Assembly (NCBI GenBank): GCA_051647535.1
Contig: JBOFEA010000026.1
Coordinates: forward strand, 1-30,537
DNA from: Brevinema_A sp051647535
GTDB taxonomy: Bacteria; Spirochaetota; Brevinematia; Brevinematales; Brevinemataceae
Reading direction: 5' to 3'
Length of the DNA: 30,537 bases
Both the position numbers and the translations under genes were made by a program. Below the pieces are notes generated by a model. The model was given only the letters and a program-made list of their open reading frames with translations. It was not told the DNA's origin and made no database searches. This document shows, one piece after another, positions 8,906 to 15,986 of the stretch (position 1 is the stretch's first letter; each line of letters opens with the position of its first letter).

Positions 8906-9388
8906 TTAATGGCTTTTTCCTTTAGTCATTTCTGATCCGTGTTTGAGCAAGGGAAGTAAAAGCTTCATACAAAAGACAGCTCCTTTTTCGCTTCCCGGAA
9001 AATTAACAATAATTGTCTGCTGTTTTAATCCTGCAAATCCTCTGGAAAAAACAGCATAAGGGGTTTCGTTAAGAGATTCTCTTCGTAAGTATTCGGCAAT
9101 TCCCGGAATTTCTTTGTCGCATAATTTTCGGCAGACATCAGGAACAATATCTCTCGGCGAAATACCTGTTCCTCCTGTTGTAATAATCCATTCGGAATCG
9201 AGATTCTTCAGAATTGCTGTACTTATCGATACCTCTTCATCCGGAACAAGTTCGTATTTAAGATGAATATTTGAAAAAGCTTCTTTTAAGATGTTGCATA
9301 TAGCACTTCCGGATAGATCTTGATATTCACCTTGAAATGCTCTATCCGAGCTCGTAATAACAGTGATCGTCATATCCTGTAGTACCAC
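8906..9388 (-). CDS. mogA: Molybdopterin adenylyltransferase (MogA/MoaB family)
   Basis: A single MoCF-binding domain of about 155 residues starts with TVITSSDRAFQGEYQDLSG. It contains the diagnostic ITTGGTGISPRDIVPDV and ends with IIVNFPGSEKGAVFCM, where GSP is usual at the GSE. The enzyme adenylates molybdopterin before MoeA inserts molybdate. Two starts are possible: ATG at 9388, or Met6 at 9373. The second gives an N-terminus closer to the family norm. Either way the gene overlaps the upstream MOSC gene by 32-47 bp, so the two are probably translated together. A 41-bp gap to the oxidoreductase gene is among the largest in the operon. Confidence 0.88.
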   Translation of the reverse strand: MVLQDMTITVITSSDRAFQGEYQDLSGSAICNILKEAFSNIHLKYELVPDEEVSISTAILKNLDSEWIITTGGTGISPRDIVPDVCRKLCDKEIPGIAEYLRRESLNETPYAVFSRGFAGLKQQTIIVNFPGSEKGAVFCMKLLLPLLKHGSEMTKGKSH

Positions 9389-9806
9389 CTTTTAATACAC
9401 GCATAAAGATTCCTTTGGACGGCATGATGCATTGTCCGATTAATTTTGTGATTTCACATCCTGCGTGGCAGCTTTTGCCGATCCGAGATACTTCCAAAAT
9501 CACTTCTCCAATGTAAACTTTGGTACCTAAAGGAAGTTTATGAAGAATAACACCTCGTGTTGTCATATTTTCCGCGAAATCTCCTGGTTCTAAAAGCACA
9601 CCTTTTGATTTTGCTTCTTCGTATGCTTTGGAGTGTTCGATTTCATCCATAGAAAGCAACGATACTTGTCTATCTTCTATTTTTCCGGCGTGGGCATCTC
9701 CTTGAATTCCAATACCTTCAACAAATGTGACTTGTTCCACAGAAGTTTTTCTTGTGCCTGTTTTTTCAGATGTATTAAAAGAAATAATTGTAAATGGATG
9801 TTTCAT
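9342..9806 (-). CDS. MOSC-domain protein
   Basis: This 154-residue protein is a stand-alone MOSC domain (the sulfurase C-terminal fold). Visible landmarks are GIQGDAHAG, RQVSLLS, EPGDFAENMTTRG.LH.LPLGT and IGKSCHAGCEI with the conserved Cys. Stand-alone MOSC proteins are thought to carry sulfur or bind the pterin-metal centre, and many anaerobes keep one beside mogA or moaC, as here. It begins 2 bp after moaC and its 3' end is buried 47 bp inside mogA. The last residues (GYDDHCYYELG) are therefore encoded in the overlap. The domain call is firm, the biochemical role is not. Confidence 0.85.
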   Translation of the reverse strand: MKHPFTIISFNTSEKTGTRKTSVEQVTFVEGIGIQGDAHAGKIEDRQVSLLSMDEIEHSKAYEEAKSKGVLLEPGDFAENMTTRGVILHKLPLGTKVYIGEVILEVSRIGKSCHAGCEITKLIGQCIMPSKGIFMRVLKGGTTGYDDHCYYELG

Positions 9807-9808
9807 AA

Positions 9809-10261
9809 TTATGCCTCTTCGGATTTAAGTTTTTCGATTAAAACAATATCGGTAATAGACATGGTTTTATCAACTGCTTTACACATATCCCATATTGTCA
9901 ATGCTGCAATATTGACAGCAGTTAATGCTTCCATTTCTATTCCTGTTTTGCCTGTGCAGAATGCTTCAGCTTTTATGAGAATATAAGTCGGTTCTATTTG
10001 AAAATCTACACTGATTTTGTCAATCAAAAGTTGATGGCATAACGGAATAAGCTCGGAACATTTTTTTGCTCCCATAATTCCTGCAATTCTAGCACATGAA
10101 AGTACGCTTCCTTTTTGAATTTCATTGTTTCGGATCATTTGGATAACTGTCTGGGATAAATGTATCTTTCCTTCGGCACAGGCATAACGTTTAACTTCAG
10201 TTTTGTGTCCAACATTGACCATGGATGCTGTGCCTTCTTGATCTAAGTGAGAAAATTCCAA
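9809..10261 (-). CDS. moaC: Cyclic pyranopterin monophosphate synthase MoaC
   Basis: The 150-residue protein has all MoaC hallmarks: MVNVGHKTEVKRYACAEGKI near the start, the block KKCSELIPLCHQLL and the signature GIEMEALTAVNIAALTIWDM followed by CKAVDK, which carries the catalytic lysine. MoaC turns the MoaA product into cyclic pyranopterin monophosphate. It is separated from moaA and from the MOSC gene by 2 bp each. Length and motifs are normal. Confidence 0.95.
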   Translation of the reverse strand: MEFSHLDQEGTASMVNVGHKTEVKRYACAEGKIHLSQTVIQMIRNNEIQKGSVLSCARIAGIMGAKKCSELIPLCHQLLIDKISVDFQIEPTYILIKAEAFCTGKTGIEMEALTAVNIAALTIWDMCKAVDKTMSITDIVLIEKLKSEEA

Positions 10262-10263
10262 AT

Positions 10264-11061
10264 CTATCCTCCTATTGAATTAACATTGATGTTGGAATTG
10301 ATTATTCCTTTTTCGGGTTTATTTTTTATTGCTTGGAATAACGAGTTTTCTAAATTATTAAAATCTAATATATATTCATCATTACTATGCAGACAAGGTT
10401 TGAGTTTTCCGTCGGCGGTTAATCGAATCCGATTGCAAAGAGTACATGCTTCCGGCCTGTCGTAAGGATGGTTGTCTTTTTTTATTTCGTTAAGTTTGTA
10501 CATTGCAATGGTTTGGAGTCTACCGCCTTTAGCTTCGATGAATTCTTTCATGGAATTCAGTTCGTCAATGCTTGTTTGATCCATAATTACCATGTTTACT
10601 TTAACTTTTAAATCGGCTTCAAAAGCTGCATCGATTCCTTTCAATACAGGCTCTATTGATCCACCTCGGGTAATCATACTATACCGAACAGGATCAAGTG
10701 TATCTAAAGAAATATTAATCGTTTGAAGACCTGCACTTTGTAAAGGCTTTGCCAAAGAAGCTAAATGAGTACCATTAGTCGTCATTGCAAGGATTTTAAC
10801 TCCCTCTGTTGATGCTAATATAGCTACCAGCTTCTCTACGTCAGGACGAAGAAGCGGTTCTCCTCCTGTCAGGCGGAACTTGTATATACCGAGTTTTACC
10901 GCACTTTTTACAACTTTATGGATTTGATCAAACGAAAGCCAATGATCTTTATTCATAAATATCGGTTTATTTTCAGGCATACAATAGGTGCAACGAAGAT
11001 CACAAGTATCCAGCAAAGAAATACGCATATAGGAAATTTCTCTATTGTAAGAATCTAACAT
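10264..11061 (-). CDS. moaA: GTP 3',8-cyclase MoaA, short form
   Basis: This is a radical SAM enzyme that starts Moco synthesis from GTP. The SAM cluster motif CDLRCTYC lies near residue 14-21, followed by FRLTGGEPLLRPDV and NISLDTL. A second cluster motif, CTLCNRIRLTADGKLKPC, lies near the C-terminus, and the protein ends in the Gly-Gly that MoaA needs for activity. At 265 residues it is 55-65 shorter than common MoaA. The reduction lies between the barrel strands and the second cluster, where an EYMP-type segment is usually found. All catalytic landmarks remain, so I read it as a compact functional form. It overlaps moeA by 20 bp. Confidence 0.9.
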   Translation of the reverse strand: MLDSYNREISYMRISLLDTCDLRCTYCMPENKPIFMNKDHWLSFDQIHKVVKSAVKLGIYKFRLTGGEPLLRPDVEKLVAILASTEGVKILAMTTNGTHLASLAKPLQSAGLQTINISLDTLDPVRYSMITRGGSIEPVLKGIDAAFEADLKVKVNMVIMDQTSIDELNSMKEFIEAKGGRLQTIAMYKLNEIKKDNHPYDRPEACTLCNRIRLTADGKLKPCLHSNDEYILDFNNLENSLFQAIKNKPEKGIINSNINVNSIGG

Positions 11062-12235
11062 TTACAAAAGCTCCTTTATTTAGTTTTGCAATTCCTTCCG
11101 GAATCGATACTAAAACTTCCGTCTGCGGTAAAATTGTTATCATAGACGATCCTTTGTAAGGAAGAATAGAAACATTCATTCCGTGTTGGCCTTGAACCAA
11201 GACTCCAGGAATATATTCTTGCCGCTCTGAATCTTTTCTTGAAAAATCAGTATCTAAAGGAATTTGGAATTCTTTGGAATGATATTCAAAGCCCATGCAT
11301 TTGTAAATATAATATTTTACGAATAATTCAAAGCAAACAAAAACAGAAAGAGGATTGCCCGGCAATCCAAAAAAAGCCTTTTTATTTGGAGATGTTCCAA
11401 AATAAAAAGGTTTTCCGGGTTTTAATTTAACCCCATGAATATGGGTGGTGACGTTTATTTTTTGAAGAGCCTGTGGAATAAGATCGAAATCTCCCTGCGA
11501 AACGCCTCCCGAAAAAATAACAATATCATATGAAGTAATTTGATTATCCAAAAATTCAGCTAAAGCTTCTTCCGTATCCGGAATAATTCCGAGAAAAACA
11601 GCATCAAATCCTAATTCTTGGCAGATATTTACTAAATAAATGCCGTTTGAATCATAAATACATGCGTCCGGACAAGGCTCCGATAACGTTTTAATTTCGT
11701 TTCCTGTAGAAACAATCGCTATTTTTGGAGAAATTACTGTTTGTATTGTTTTAATTCCACTAGCGGATAATACAGCAATGTCTTTACTGTTTAAAACTTT
11801 AACAGGAAGTAGTTCTTCTTCTTTTTGAAGGTTTTGTCCTTCTGTTATAATATTATTGGAAGTTTCCTTCTGCTTAAAATGCACATATCCTTCGGATTCA
11901 ATACCGAATTCCAATCGATGAACAGCATTGCAGTGATCAGGAATTTTTGCACCTGTCATAATACGGACACATTCATCGGAAACGATAGTATCTTGGAAAT
12001 CATCTCCTGCTTTGATTATTTCCGGATGTAATTTTAAAGAAATATCTCCTTGAAGAATATCGCTGTGATATGCCCATCCATCCATAGCTGCTTTGTTAAA
12101 GGGCGGATGAGGAATAGGAGTTGTTATACTATGACAAAGAACTTTTGTAGATGTGTTTTCAATAGAAGATAATTGACAGCAAGATCTTAAAAAATGTTTA
12201 TTTAAAATAGGCAGGACTTCTTCAACCTTAATCAT
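11042..12235 (-). CDS. moeA: Molybdopterin molybdenumtransferase MoeA
   Basis: The 397-residue protein is a full-length MoeA. It shows PPFNKAAMDGWA (domain I), RIMTGAKIP, AIVSTGNEI, the MoCF-domain motif FSGGVSQGDFD, GVKLKPGKPF.FG and FGLPGNPLSVFVCFELF. MoeA inserts molybdate into adenylated molybdopterin. It is the first gene of the operon, with GAGAG as ribosome site close to the ATG and a good promoter 62-90 bp upstream. The C-terminal domain IV is present but weakly conserved. Confidence 0.95.
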   Translation of the reverse strand: MIKVEEVLPILNKHFLRSCCQLSSIENTSTKVLCHSITTPIPHPPFNKAAMDGWAYHSDILQGDISLKLHPEIIKAGDDFQDTIVSDECVRIMTGAKIPDHCNAVHRLEFGIESEGYVHFKQKETSNNIITEGQNLQKEEELLPVKVLNSKDIAVLSASGIKTIQTVISPKIAIVSTGNEIKTLSEPCPDACIYDSNGIYLVNICQELGFDAVFLGIIPDTEEALAEFLDNQITSYDIVIFSGGVSQGDFDLIPQALQKINVTTHIHGVKLKPGKPFYFGTSPNKKAFFGLPGNPLSVFVCFELFVKYYIYKCMGFEYHSKEFQIPLDTDFSRKDSERQEYIPGVLVQGQHGMNVSILPYKGSSMITILPQTEVLVSIPEGIAKLNKGAFVNVRFLQ

Positions 12236-12252
12236 TTCTCTCTCTCAAAATA

Positions 12253-12284
12253 TACTATATTAAAGAATAAAATACAATATAGTA
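12253..12284. promoter_or_regulatory. Inverted repeat in the moeA leader
   Basis: TACTATATT and AATATAGTA form a perfect 9-bp inverted repeat around 14 nt, just downstream of the predicted start of transcription and 18 bp before moeA. It could be an operator or a leader hairpin. I do not see the conserved elements of the Moco riboswitch. Confidence 0.45.
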
Positions 12285-12296
12285 AAACTTCGATTT

Positions 12297-12325
12297 ATTA
12301 TAAACTATTTGAAATAGATTTACAA
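12297..12325 (-). promoter_or_regulatory. Promoter of the molybdenum operon with a palindrome in the spacer
   Basis: On the minus strand TTGTAA (12320-12325) is 17 bp from a perfect TATAAT (12297-12302). The spacer holds a perfect 6-1-6 inverted repeat, CTATTTGAAATAG (12305-12317), a natural place for a repressor or other regulator. Transcription would start near 12290, leaving a leader of about 55 nt before moeA. Confidence 0.7.
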
Positions 12326-12810
12326 TATTTTTTATATAAATTATTATAACAACTAAAATAATGTGTTTTATTTTTTCAATATATTGTTTTTCATTTACAC
12401 TCCGTGAAATCTATTTTTCTAAAACTTTTAATTTTACTGCATTAGAAAACAAGTTTGTACTGCGGCAAAATTTAAACAAAGAGTTTAATAGAAAAAGTTC
12501 CTATATTTCCATAGTGGTTTTGAAATACAGTGACTGCTACTTGAAGATAAGCTTTCATTATACATAACATAAGCAACTTAGTATGTCTTCAAACGTTAGT
12601 CAAGATGATTGATAATAATCATTTAAAAAGCTCTTTTGATAGTAAGAAAAAGTAAGGTATATTTATGAATAATAATTTTTTTATTATATTATGTGTTTTT
12701 TGTAGATTTTTAAAAAAAAATAGTGTATACTAATAATATTATTAATGAATTGAAAGATATTTAATATAGTATCAGCTATTTAGAAAATATAAAAATCTCA
12801 GGAGTATTTT
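12326..12810. other. Intergenic region between moeA and the proline-rich lipoprotein gene
   Basis: I find no gene with a ribosome site in this very AT-rich stretch. A 68-codon plus-strand frame at 12361-12567 has no ribosome-binding site or recognisable features. A TATACT hexamer at 12726-12731 may be the -10 box of the lipoprotein gene, but no convincing -35 box goes with it. The one distinct motif is the FNR/CRP-like box at 12609. Confidence 0.5.
12609..12622. promoter_or_regulatory. Candidate FNR/CRP-family binding site
   Basis: TTGAT-AATA-ATCAT matches the FNR consensus TTGAT-N4-ATCAA in 9 of 10 positions. It is about 290 bp upstream of the moeA promoter and 189 bp upstream of the lipoprotein start, too far from either for classical activation. 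AT-rich DNA yields such boxes by chance, so the call is tentative. Confidence 0.3.
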
Positions 12811-13404
12811 ATGAGAATTCTTACACTTTTAATGTTTTTGTTAAGTGTATCTTGTTCAGCAATTTCTAAGTCAGAAAATATTATGAATGATGATACTAAA
12901 CAAGTTGAATCTAGTGACCCCAATGATCCTAGTAAACCTGTTGAGCCTGCGCCTATTAAGCCTACGCCTATTGAGCCTAGCGAACCCGTTAAGCCGCCTG
13001 TTGATCCATTCTTAACAAAAATTGCTTATGCTTGTTTTGGATCTGAACCTTATTCTTTCCATGTTAACGCGTTATTACGTCATGAATTGGGAGCTTTTCG
13101 ATGGGTCGAGGATGGTTATCAATGTTTCATGTTTCAACCTCTAGGTAAATATAAGTCTTTAAATCTAATAGAAACCACTTGGGAATATTTTAGATTTCAA
13201 GGTCCTACACCTTATATGGGTGGTACTGGTATGCTCTATATATCTAAAAAAAATAATGGACGCTATTTGATTTTTGGTAATGACCCAGATTTCAAAGCGC
13301 CAGGAAAGTTAGAAGTACAAACTTTGAAATTATTAACTTTCTATGATCCGAATAAAAATAGAGCTCATACTTTTACTAATTTAGCCGCACTTAACATACA
13401 TTAA
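12811..13404 (+). CDS. Proline-rich lipoprotein, 197 aa
   Basis: A lipoprotein signal (MRILTLLMFLLSVSC) gives Cys15 as the lipidated residue. Residues about 35-65 form a linker rich in Pro, Glu, Lys and Ser with a degenerate repeat (KPVEPAP, KPTPIEPSEPVKP), as used to hold a domain away from the membrane. The remaining 130 residues form a compact aromatic-rich domain with four or more Trp/Phe-rich strands and two Cys residues; I do not recognise it. The start has AGGAG 8 nt upstream. The gene has its own terminator, and a decayed copy of its 3' third follows (13494-13650). Confidence 0.85.
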   Translation: MRILTLLMFLLSVSCSAISKSENIMNDDTKQVESSDPNDPSKPVEPAPIKPTPIEPSEPVKPPVDPFLTKIAYACFGSEPYSFHVNALLRHELGAFRWVEDGYQCFMFQPLGKYKSLNLIETTWEYFRFQGPTPYMGGTGMLYISKKNNGRYLIFGNDPDFKAPGKLEVQTLKLLTFYDPNKNRAHTFTNLAALNIH

Positions 13405-13425
13405 TTACATATCTGTCTACCTCGA

Positions 13426-13457
13426 AGACGCCCTCAATTTGAGGGTGTCTTTTTTTT
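13426..13457 (+). terminator. Rho-independent terminator
   Basis: The stem AGACGCCCTC/GAGGGTGTCT has one G-T pair and loop AATTT, and is followed by eight T. It ends the proline-rich lipoprotein gene. Confidence 0.93.
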
Positions 13458-13493
13458 ATTTGTTAGTAAAAAAAAGACAAGGAGTGTGAGATT

Positions 13494-13650
13494 ATGAAAA
13501 TAGCTATGTATCTAAAAAATAATGGATTATATTTTGATTTTTTAATAACCCGAATTTTAAAGTGCCGGGATATTTTAAAACATAAACTTTGAATTTTTAT
13601 ATGATCTGAATAAAAATAGAGTTCATAGTTTTGGTATTAAAGTATCTTAA
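13494..13650 (+). pseudogene. Decayed partial copy of the upstream lipoprotein gene
   Basis: From about 13502 the DNA matches bases 13240-13390 of the lipoprotein gene: TATCTAAAAAATAATGGA, then AATAACCCGAATTTTAAAG, a GCCGGGATATT stretch and ATGATCTGAATAAAAATAG are all altered versions of that gene's 3' end. Small deletions break the frame. An AAGGAG and an ATG at 13494 leave only 32 codons in a different frame. The copy has its own terminator, so it was probably once a complete tandem paralogue. Confidence 0.8.
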
Positions 13651-13669
13651 TATCGATAGTTATAAAAAT

Positions 13670-13704
13670 AAAACGCCCCATTTTAAGGGCGTTTTATTCT
13701 TTAT
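13670..13704 (+). terminator. Rho-independent terminator behind the decayed copy
   Basis: The 9-bp stem AAAACGCCC/GGGCGTTTT with an 8-nt loop is followed by a T-rich tail. It corresponds in position to the terminator at 13426. Confidence 0.85.
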
Positions 13705-13871
13705 TTTTTCTGACAACCAAAATCAAAATTTTTTATAGGACAATATTTCTATAGTAGTTTCGAAAGGTAATATTTGAAAAAAGGAAAAAGAGAAAGAGAA
13801 GAAATTTAACCACTCCTTTTTCAGTATACCAACATAGATTTTTCAGTATATAGTATATTTAATAAAGTAAT

Positions 13872-14618
13872 TTACTTTGTTTTATACCAACCATGTTTCT
13901 GAAAAATCTTTTGAGACTTATCAGAATTAAGATATTCAATGAATTTAGTAATTTGAGAAGTTGGATTATTCTTTATAGCGATATTAAGTGGACGAGAAAT
14001 TGATAGTTCCTTTTCTATAGGGATAACTTCTCCTAAGATACCCCAATCACTCCAGCTAATCCAAGCATCTATTTTAGCATTCGGATCTAAGAATTTATCT
14101 CTTCCGGAACCACTATTGACAGCATAGAAGACAATATTTTTTTTAAATTGAGCGAACATATTAATATTTTTAGTTCTTCCAAGGATATCTTCCCATACAC
14201 CTGTTCCACTGGTTTGACTTATACCGGATCCGTCATTAACAATAATATTATAACCAGATTTCAGAAGAGATTTAATACCTGTAATTTTTTTAGGATTTCC
14301 TTTTTGCACAATGATTAATGCATCATGCAAATAAATAGGATGAACATGAGCTTGGGAAAAATTCTTATATGTTTGTAAGAAAGCTGTCATCTGATTGTCA
14401 GATGCTGAAAAAAGGATATCAGCATTTTTCAATGCTTGTTGAGACCATTTAGCTTCCGGTCCAAAATTAACATTAACCAAAATACCGGTATCTTTCTTAA
14501 ATGATTCGGCTACTTCCGATAAAGCAATATGTGGTCCCCCTGGACCGTAAAGGTTGATACTTTGTGTATATGTGTTTGATGTAATAAAAAGCAAGAAAAA
14601 AAGTGATAAATATTTCAT
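13872..14618 (-). CDS. acfC: AcfC-type periplasmic substrate-binding protein
   Basis: The 248-residue protein has a Sec signal peptide (about 19 residues, likely cut after Gln19) and a binding-protein fold related to sulfate/molybdate-binding proteins. Family landmarks are INLYGPGGPHIALSEVA, a ..FGPEAKW.. stretch, DILFSASDNQM, the loop NDGSGISQTSGTGVWEDILG, FYAVNSGSGRDKF and DAWISWSDWG. This is the accessory colonization factor AcfC family. No permease or ATPase gene is next to it, so it may act alone or with a transporter encoded elsewhere. The start has AAGGAG 7 nt upstream. Its ligand is unknown. Because of the fold and the Moco operon 1.6 kb away, an oxyanion is worth considering. Confidence 0.88.
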   Translation of the reverse strand: MKYLSLFFLLFITSNTYTQSINLYGPGGPHIALSEVAESFKKDTGILVNVNFGPEAKWSQQALKNADILFSASDNQMTAFLQTYKNFSQAHVHPIYLHDALIIVQKGNPKKITGIKSLLKSGYNIIVNDGSGISQTSGTGVWEDILGRTKNINMFAQFKKNIVFYAVNSGSGRDKFLDPNAKIDAWISWSDWGILGEVIPIEKELSISRPLNIAIKNNPTSQITKFIEYLNSDKSQKIFQKHGWYKTK

Positions 14619-14641
14619 AATATACTCCTTAATAGTATTAA

Positions 14642-14661
14642 TACCTGCATTATTGCAGTAA
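14642..14661. promoter_or_regulatory. Inverted repeat in the acfC leader
   Basis: CTGCA-TTAT-TGCAG with flanking TAC/GTA makes an 8-bp, once-bulged inverted repeat 24-43 bp upstream of acfC. A TATAAT (minus strand, 14665-14670) stands just beyond it, so the repeat covers the expected start of transcription. It may be an operator or a leader hairpin. Confidence 0.4.
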
Positions 14662-14974
14662 AATATTATATTAGTATATAAAAAAGTAATATCTCATATA
14701 ATTATATAGAAGAGAAAGATTTATATATTATACTACTCTTTTAGAAATAAGTATTAAAATAGAGATGAAAATTTAGACATACAATTGAAAATATACATAT
14801 TGTACATATATTTAATTAAAAAGTCAAGTTTTTAGATTTTAATTTGCAAAATGGATCAAGGAATTTTTCTTTTAAGAGTCTACTCTGACTACGACAAAAT
14901 ATTCCTCTATTTGATAGAGTGATATTTCTTTAAAAATAGGAAAGAGAATTACGGTAATAGATGAATTATTTGTT

Positions 14975-15530
14975 ATAGTAGAAAAATAAAGGGAACAACC
15001 TACTATTGGGTGGAAATAATTTTATGATAACGATATATGAAATAAGTAAATATTTTAGGAACATCGTTTCAATAATAGAGTATGATGCTAGCAGTGTAGA
15101 ATTTAAATCAAGTTTATAAATTATATGGTATAACGGTGGATTCTTTTTGTTGGTAGTGGCAGTAATCTTTTTGCTTGTAAGAAGACGAAAAGAAAAATTT
15201 GAATTATTAAATTTGATAAGAAGTACGGAGATGTTATTATTTATTGATTTGAAACACGTACAAAGAAAAAGCTGTCTTATTAGAAAGAATTTCAGAGGAG
15301 AAGATTCATGTCTAAGAAAATTTGTTATAAACAATCGTCAAAAGAAATACAATTTCAGAAGTGTATATTAGGTAATACCAAAGGATAGTAAGAATGTGAA
15401 GACTTTAGCAAATAATACTGTAAAGGAAAGATAAGCATACGAGTTAGATTTATTGATATTGATTACAAATATTATTGCTGATGATACCGAATATGAAACT
15501 ATGACGAATGTGTTGTTTTAGCAAATTTCT
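14975..15530 (+). pseudogene. Decayed coding DNA, origin unknown
   Basis: One plus-strand frame reads from about 14985 through a single in-frame TAA (15118-15120) to about 15370. It includes a membrane-type segment (GGFFLLVVAVIFLLV) followed by RRRKEKFE. Further fragments follow in other frames (for example an open stretch ILITNIIADDTEYETMTNVLF near 15450-15515). An AGAGGAG before an ATG at 15308 gives only 26 codons. The pattern suggests one or two broken genes for membrane or secreted proteins, with no family recognisable. The stretches at 14671-14974 and 15531-15574 show nothing. Confidence 0.45.
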
Positions 15531-15574
15531 ATTATTTATATATAATATACCTTATAAAAAAAAGGGGGAGATTA

Positions 15575-15935
15575 ATGAGAAATATTATTCTGTTTATTAT
15601 CATGTTAGTTTTAAATACCATATCATATGCGAAGATAGGAAGACATAATTTGCAAATAAATGTTGGTGGAGTAGCGTTTACTACAGAATTAGGATATCTT
15701 TTGCATAGTGTTCGTCAAAGTGGTACAATTCATGGATTTGACCCAAGAGGAAACTTTTCTATGTCCTTTGTTATTGGTGATGTATACACTGACGGAACTG
15801 GTTCACAGTTTTGTTATTTCTCTTGACGATATTGGCAAAAAAAAGATCTTTTTTCATGAGTATTATGATAAGAGAAAAAGACCCGGTTTTGTTTCTGTAA
15901 ACAACTATTCCAAAAAATCTCTCCATTTTTATTGA
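15575..15935 (+). pseudogene. Secreted protein gene broken by a frameshift
   Basis: The start is good: AAGGGGGAG just before ATG, then a clear Sec signal peptide (MRNIILFIIMLVLNTISYA). The frame stops after 83 codons. Removing one T from the TTTT run at 15809-15812 joins it to a second frame that continues as VISLDDIGKKKIFFHEYY... to a TGA at 15933. The restored product has about 119 residues, with a beta-rich mature part containing GFDPRGNFSMSF and DVYTDGTGSQF. I do not recognise the family. It is either a real frameshift mutation, a phase-variable site, or a sequencing error in a short homopolymer. Confidence 0.7.
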
Positions 15936-15986
15936 CTAATACTTGAGTACTGATCTGAAGAGGAGTACTGTCGATAACATACTAAT

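Noticed and set aside
12253..12284. Possible Moco riboswitch in the moeA leader
   Set aside because: The leader is only about 55 nt and shows one simple inverted repeat. The Moco riboswitch is longer with several conserved stems.
12361..12567. 68-codon plus-strand frame upstream of the proline-rich lipoprotein
   Set aside because: No ribosome site, and the translation looks random.
14966..15334. 122-codon minus-strand frame
   Set aside because: It is antisense to the decayed plus-strand coding DNA, has no ribosome site and is rich in Phe, Ile, Asn and Lys as expected for a shadow.
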